Assembly (NCBI GenBank): GCA_000934455.1
Contig: KN886369.1
Coordinates: 68,092-104,747 of the forward strand
Direction of reading: 5' to 3'
Source of the DNA: Apostichopus parvimensis
Lineage: Eukaryota > Echinodermata > Holothuroidea > Aspidochirotida > Stichopodidae
Length of the DNA stretch: 36,656 bases
Shown here one piece after another: positions 33,645 to 36,656 of the stretch. The notes beneath the pieces were generated by a model. It saw only the letters and a program-made list of their open reading frames with translations, searched no databases and was not told the DNA's origin. Within the stretch, counting starts at the first letter, position 1. Each line of letters begins with the position of its first letter. The position numbers were made by a program, and so were the translations under genes.

Positions 33645-33767
33645 TCGAAAAACATGGATTTTCGGTCGAAAAACCATGTTTATCGACCAATAAACCATGT
33701 TTATCACTCGAAAAACCATGTTTATCGACCGAAAACCATGTTTTTCAACCGATAAACATGGTTTGTT
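33645..33767 (+). repeat. About 20-bp minisatellite between the duplicated segments
   Basis: Five or six units built on AAAACCATGTTTATCGACC, with a final unit in inverse orientation (GATAAACATGGTTT), giving hairpin potential. A short open frame on the minus strand is a by-product of the repeat. Confidence 0.75.
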
Positions 33768-35822
33768 ACCGAAGGCGATTTTCATTCCAAATCCACTTTG
33801 CTTTTAGAGAAATAATGTTTAACGTGCAGTGTTGTAACGAGGTCATGATTTGGGTCAATAGATTTTAAAGATGAATTGACACGGACGAATCTCTGACGAG
33901 TTCTGTCCCCTTAAAGATAATAAAATTAGTCATGTATTCGACTCGAGTCAAGTAAATCACTTGAAGTGACTAGACTGTAAAAATCAAGTAACTTGTGACA
34001 CGTCCGCTACTTTGATTAGCCTATTTTGATAATTGTATCTTTCTCATTCGATAAATCATATACACACACATAGCAATCAGTATTTCTTCGTGTTTACGTC
34101 CATAACATATATTTCGCCAGAAGCATTCGCAAACTATTCTTATGTGAAAGTTGGCAGGACCCATCGATATCTATAAGTGCATGTTTATGACAACTGTTTT
34201 TAAAAGTGAAAGTTGACCAAACTCTTTCGAGAATAAGCACTTACTCTAAATCTATTAATGATTAAACTTTCCATACACTTTATGAAAGTCCAAATCTAGT
34301 AAACTTTAAATTGAAAGCTTTATATCTTTTCTTTTAAATCTATTAAATATTTAATTGAAAACTTAAATATCCAAATTGATTAAACTGTTTCTAAATGTAA
34401 TACGCTTTAAAAGATTAATCTTTAAATCTGTAACCTTTCAATATAAAGTACTAACTTCCTTTTCCAAACCACTTGACATGATGTAGTTTAAATTGGATAG
34501 TGTTCTAATCTAGCACAAGTGATAATTGTTAAGACTGTAGTGTTTTTGTAACTTCATTGCAAAAACACTCGTTTCCTGAAACCTCTTAACCAAATATCTT
34601 TTTTGTTTGTCCATGCTTTAAATTAATCACTTTATTATTGTGTAACAGGGTTTATTTATACCCCCCCCCCCCACAAAAATTAACTATAAAGTCATGGTTA
34701 TTAGAGGGCGTGCGACAATAATAAATTTTTGCTGTATAACACCTAAAGACGAGTCTATACGTTATCGCTCTCTCCTACTTTACAGGTAGGTTGATGAATA
34801 TTTATGATCATTTAACAAACAATAAACTAATCATTAAATGTAAAACATGTTACTATCCTAACTAATGGTTAATTAGAGTCAAAGACTCTCAACTGTCATA
34901 AATATCAGGATAGAAGTAAATCGTCGCTATAGCAAACCTAATGTTATAAGTGTGCATGTTAGTATAGCCCAGGAGGCGACGATCGCCTGCACTTGTAGCC
35001 ACTAACACGTTGTATTGCTTGTTATATTTCATTATTAATTCAGCCTTTCATTAGTTATTCTTATGATAATCTAGTGCTAGGGTGCTTCAAGGTTGATTTA
35101 TGACATGTGTGTTTTACCTGGATGCCGCAAAATTACGGGTTTAACCAGAATTATTGCAACCGCTATGAAAGTAAATTCAAAAGGTTGTGGATGAACAAGG
35201 ACGTACGTACGTACGGTTGAGCGCCAGTTGCTATACATTGTTCTGCGCATGCGCAGTCAGTATTAACTAGGGGAACCGCCTATTATTGTAGGAATTCCTC
35301 ATTCAGGGACCGTCTGAACAGTTGTGTCATTAGTTTGTATTGTTTTGGGCGGATTTAGGGTAAAGTGTAATTTATTAAAGAAGTTTTACCATTGTTTTTC
35401 TATTATTTCTTTCCACTGTGATTATATGCAAAATGGAGACCGAGATAAGAATGAGTTAAAATAATAAATTTGTTGCTGTATAACACCTCAAGACGAATCT
35501 ATACGTTATCGCTCTCTCCTACTTTACATGATCCTGACCACCCTGTTACAATTGTATAGTGTTCCAAAAATATTGCCTACCAGCTATCACTACACACACA
35601 CATATACAAGGAAACCCTTTTTTGAGTAATGTCGTTTTAGACTATAGGGGCCATAGAGGCATGAAATCAGTCTCTTAAAGCAACCCCTCCCCTTACCCCA
35701 TCCACTCGAACCAGTTTAGTATCATCACCCTGCAGCATACCTTGTGATGGACACGCCGTTCCGGAAATTTGGTGATACATAGCCTACTCAAATTTGATCA
35801 GAGAGTATATTCCAAGTTAAAT
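33768..35822 (+). repeat. Segmental duplication, right copy, interrupted by an LTR-like element
   Basis: Homologous to 32602-33520 in the same orientation. The match runs to 34640, stops at the insertion 34641-35550 and resumes to about 35822. An extra AT-rich block of about 290 bp (about 34130-34430), with repeated AAATCTATTAAA-like motifs, is absent from the left copy. Confidence 0.8.
34641..35550. mobile_element. LTR-like fossil (possible solo LTR), 910 bp
   Basis: Begins TGTAACAGGGT and ends ACCCTGTTACA (TG...CA with an 11-bp inverted pair), flanked by ATTG on both sides. It contains direct repeats of about 68 bp (34717-34784 and 35460-35528), an NRF1-like GCGCATGCGCA motif near 35247 and no coding region. 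This fits a solo LTR of a Gypsy- or BEL-type retroelement with a 4-bp target duplication; a TIR element of unknown class is the alternative. It is younger than the duplication that contains it. Confidence 0.55.
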
Positions 35823-36276
35823 GACCATCGAGCAGGGTGTTTGGGAGTGCCTGTGAATAACTTTGCCCATGACTTATCGGTGATGTCACTGTTTGCCAAT
35901 TGAAACAAGTATTTTCTCACGGTAAATTAAATATAGAGTTTGAGTAGGGAGGAGGAGGGGAGGTGGGTTGGCATTGACCGTCGAAAAATGTGTTAACCTC
36001 CTTAATAACTACATAATTGACTGTAAAATGCACTCCTTCCTTTAACCCCCACCCCTCCAACCAACATCTGTTATGTTACCAGGAAGCAAATTAGTTGCAT
36101 AGATTACTTTATATTTCATGAATAGATCACGTATTATTCATGACCTGTAGTGTCACCCGATTACACTTTTATGAACACGCCCCTTAAATAATCATGTTTT
36201 AACCCCTGTATGCTCCACATGGAAAAGTTCTGGAAATTTCCGTCGCCACTTGGCTTCATGCATATAACTCATTGGC
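35823..36276. other. Upstream flank of the right-edge gene
   Basis: AT-rich with a G-rich run near 35945-35970 and C-rich runs near 36050. No gene or definable element is seen. Confidence 0.4.
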
Positions 36277-36283
36277 TATATAA
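36277..36283 (+). promoter_or_regulatory. TATA box of the right-edge gene
   Basis: TATATAA lies about 195 bp before the first exon's ATG, which would place transcription start near 36308. A very short upstream frame (ATGTTTCCGTAA, from about 36346) sits in the presumed leader. Confidence 0.5.
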
Positions 36284-36472
36284 TCGATAGAACTTTTACG
36301 ACTATACGTTTGTCATTTGAATTTCACATTGAAGAGGTCATCGACATGTTTCCGTAATCATGTGGTTCTTATAGACCAATGCCGATCTTACAGATTTATT
36401 TGGAAATAACTGACTGTTTCATTTGATGTTTAGACTTTTAATTGCGATAAAGCAAGAAAGGATCAAGGTGAC

Positions 36473-36527
36473 ATGATGTTTCTCTTTCTTGTGCTTTTGA
36501 TTCAGGTCTGCGGTTTGTGTCTTTTAG
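36473..36527 (+). CDS. Signal-peptide first exon of an unidentified secreted or membrane protein (partial)
   Basis: Two adjacent ATGs (36473 and 36476) open the peptide MMFLFLVLLIQVCGLCLL, a typical signal sequence, followed by the donor TTTTAG|GTGAGT at 36527/36528 (phase 1). A TATA box lies upstream. The rest of the gene is beyond the right edge and the protein family cannot be told from 18 codons. Confidence 0.55.
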
Positions 36528-36656
36528 GTGAGTATCTATTTCTCTGTCAATCTGCAAGTAACTATACTAGTATCATATTATTTTCAACACATTTATTGTT
36601 ACGTTTCTACGAAGAAATAATGAGGGGCTCGTAGGCAGTGCGTTGCCTATTGTATA

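Overview
This window is animal nuclear DNA: intron-rich genes with GT-AG splicing, AATAAA poly(A) signals, a TATA-box promoter and many small non-autonomous transposons. Protein similarity points to an invertebrate deuterostome, most likely an echinoderm. That placement is an inference from general gene and intron character; nothing here fixes the species. All exon joins below were made by hand from the splice sites, reading phase and remembered human orthologues; no search was run.

Layout, left to right. (1) 1-1485, minus strand: the 5' part of a NOLC1/Nopp140 gene, running off the left edge. (2) 2572-9678, plus: a complete ATAD1 (Msp1/Thorase) gene with 8 coding exons and 367 codons including the stop, followed by a long 3' UTR to about 12.07 kb. 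NOLC1 and ATAD1 are head to head. (3) 12803-21410, plus: a complete SIRT1 gene with 9 coding exons and 898 residues. (4) 21.4-26.6 kb: gene-free, holding SIRT1 3' sequence, one foldback element with tRNA-like ends, a 50-N assembly gap and a hAT-type MITE. (5) 26615-30657, minus: a MINPP1-like gene with 3 coding exons and 492 residues. It keeps the RHGxRxP motif but carries HST where HAE is expected. (6) 30.7-36.3 kb: gene-free, AT-rich, with several local duplications, a minisatellite and a 910-bp LTR-like insertion. (7) 36277-36527, plus: a TATA promoter and the signal-peptide first exon of an unidentified secreted or membrane protein.

The genes belong to different processes: nucleolar assembly (NOLC1), extraction of mislocalised membrane proteins at mitochondria and peroxisomes (ATAD1), NAD-dependent deacetylation (SIRT1) and inositol polyphosphate dephosphorylation (MINPP1). 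They do not form a functional cluster, but all four human orthologues lie on chromosome 10q, so the cluster looks like ancient linkage.

The most unusual content is in the repeats. One family, with three copies, has outward-facing inverted ends that keep tRNA-Thr-like cloverleaf geometry. A TTAA-flanked (Kolobok-like) MITE has one copy just upstream of SIRT1 and another in a MINPP1 intron. Two hAT MITEs share a core of about 100 bp but have different terminal repeats. An LTR-like insertion can be dated relative to a local duplication because the sister copy is an empty site.
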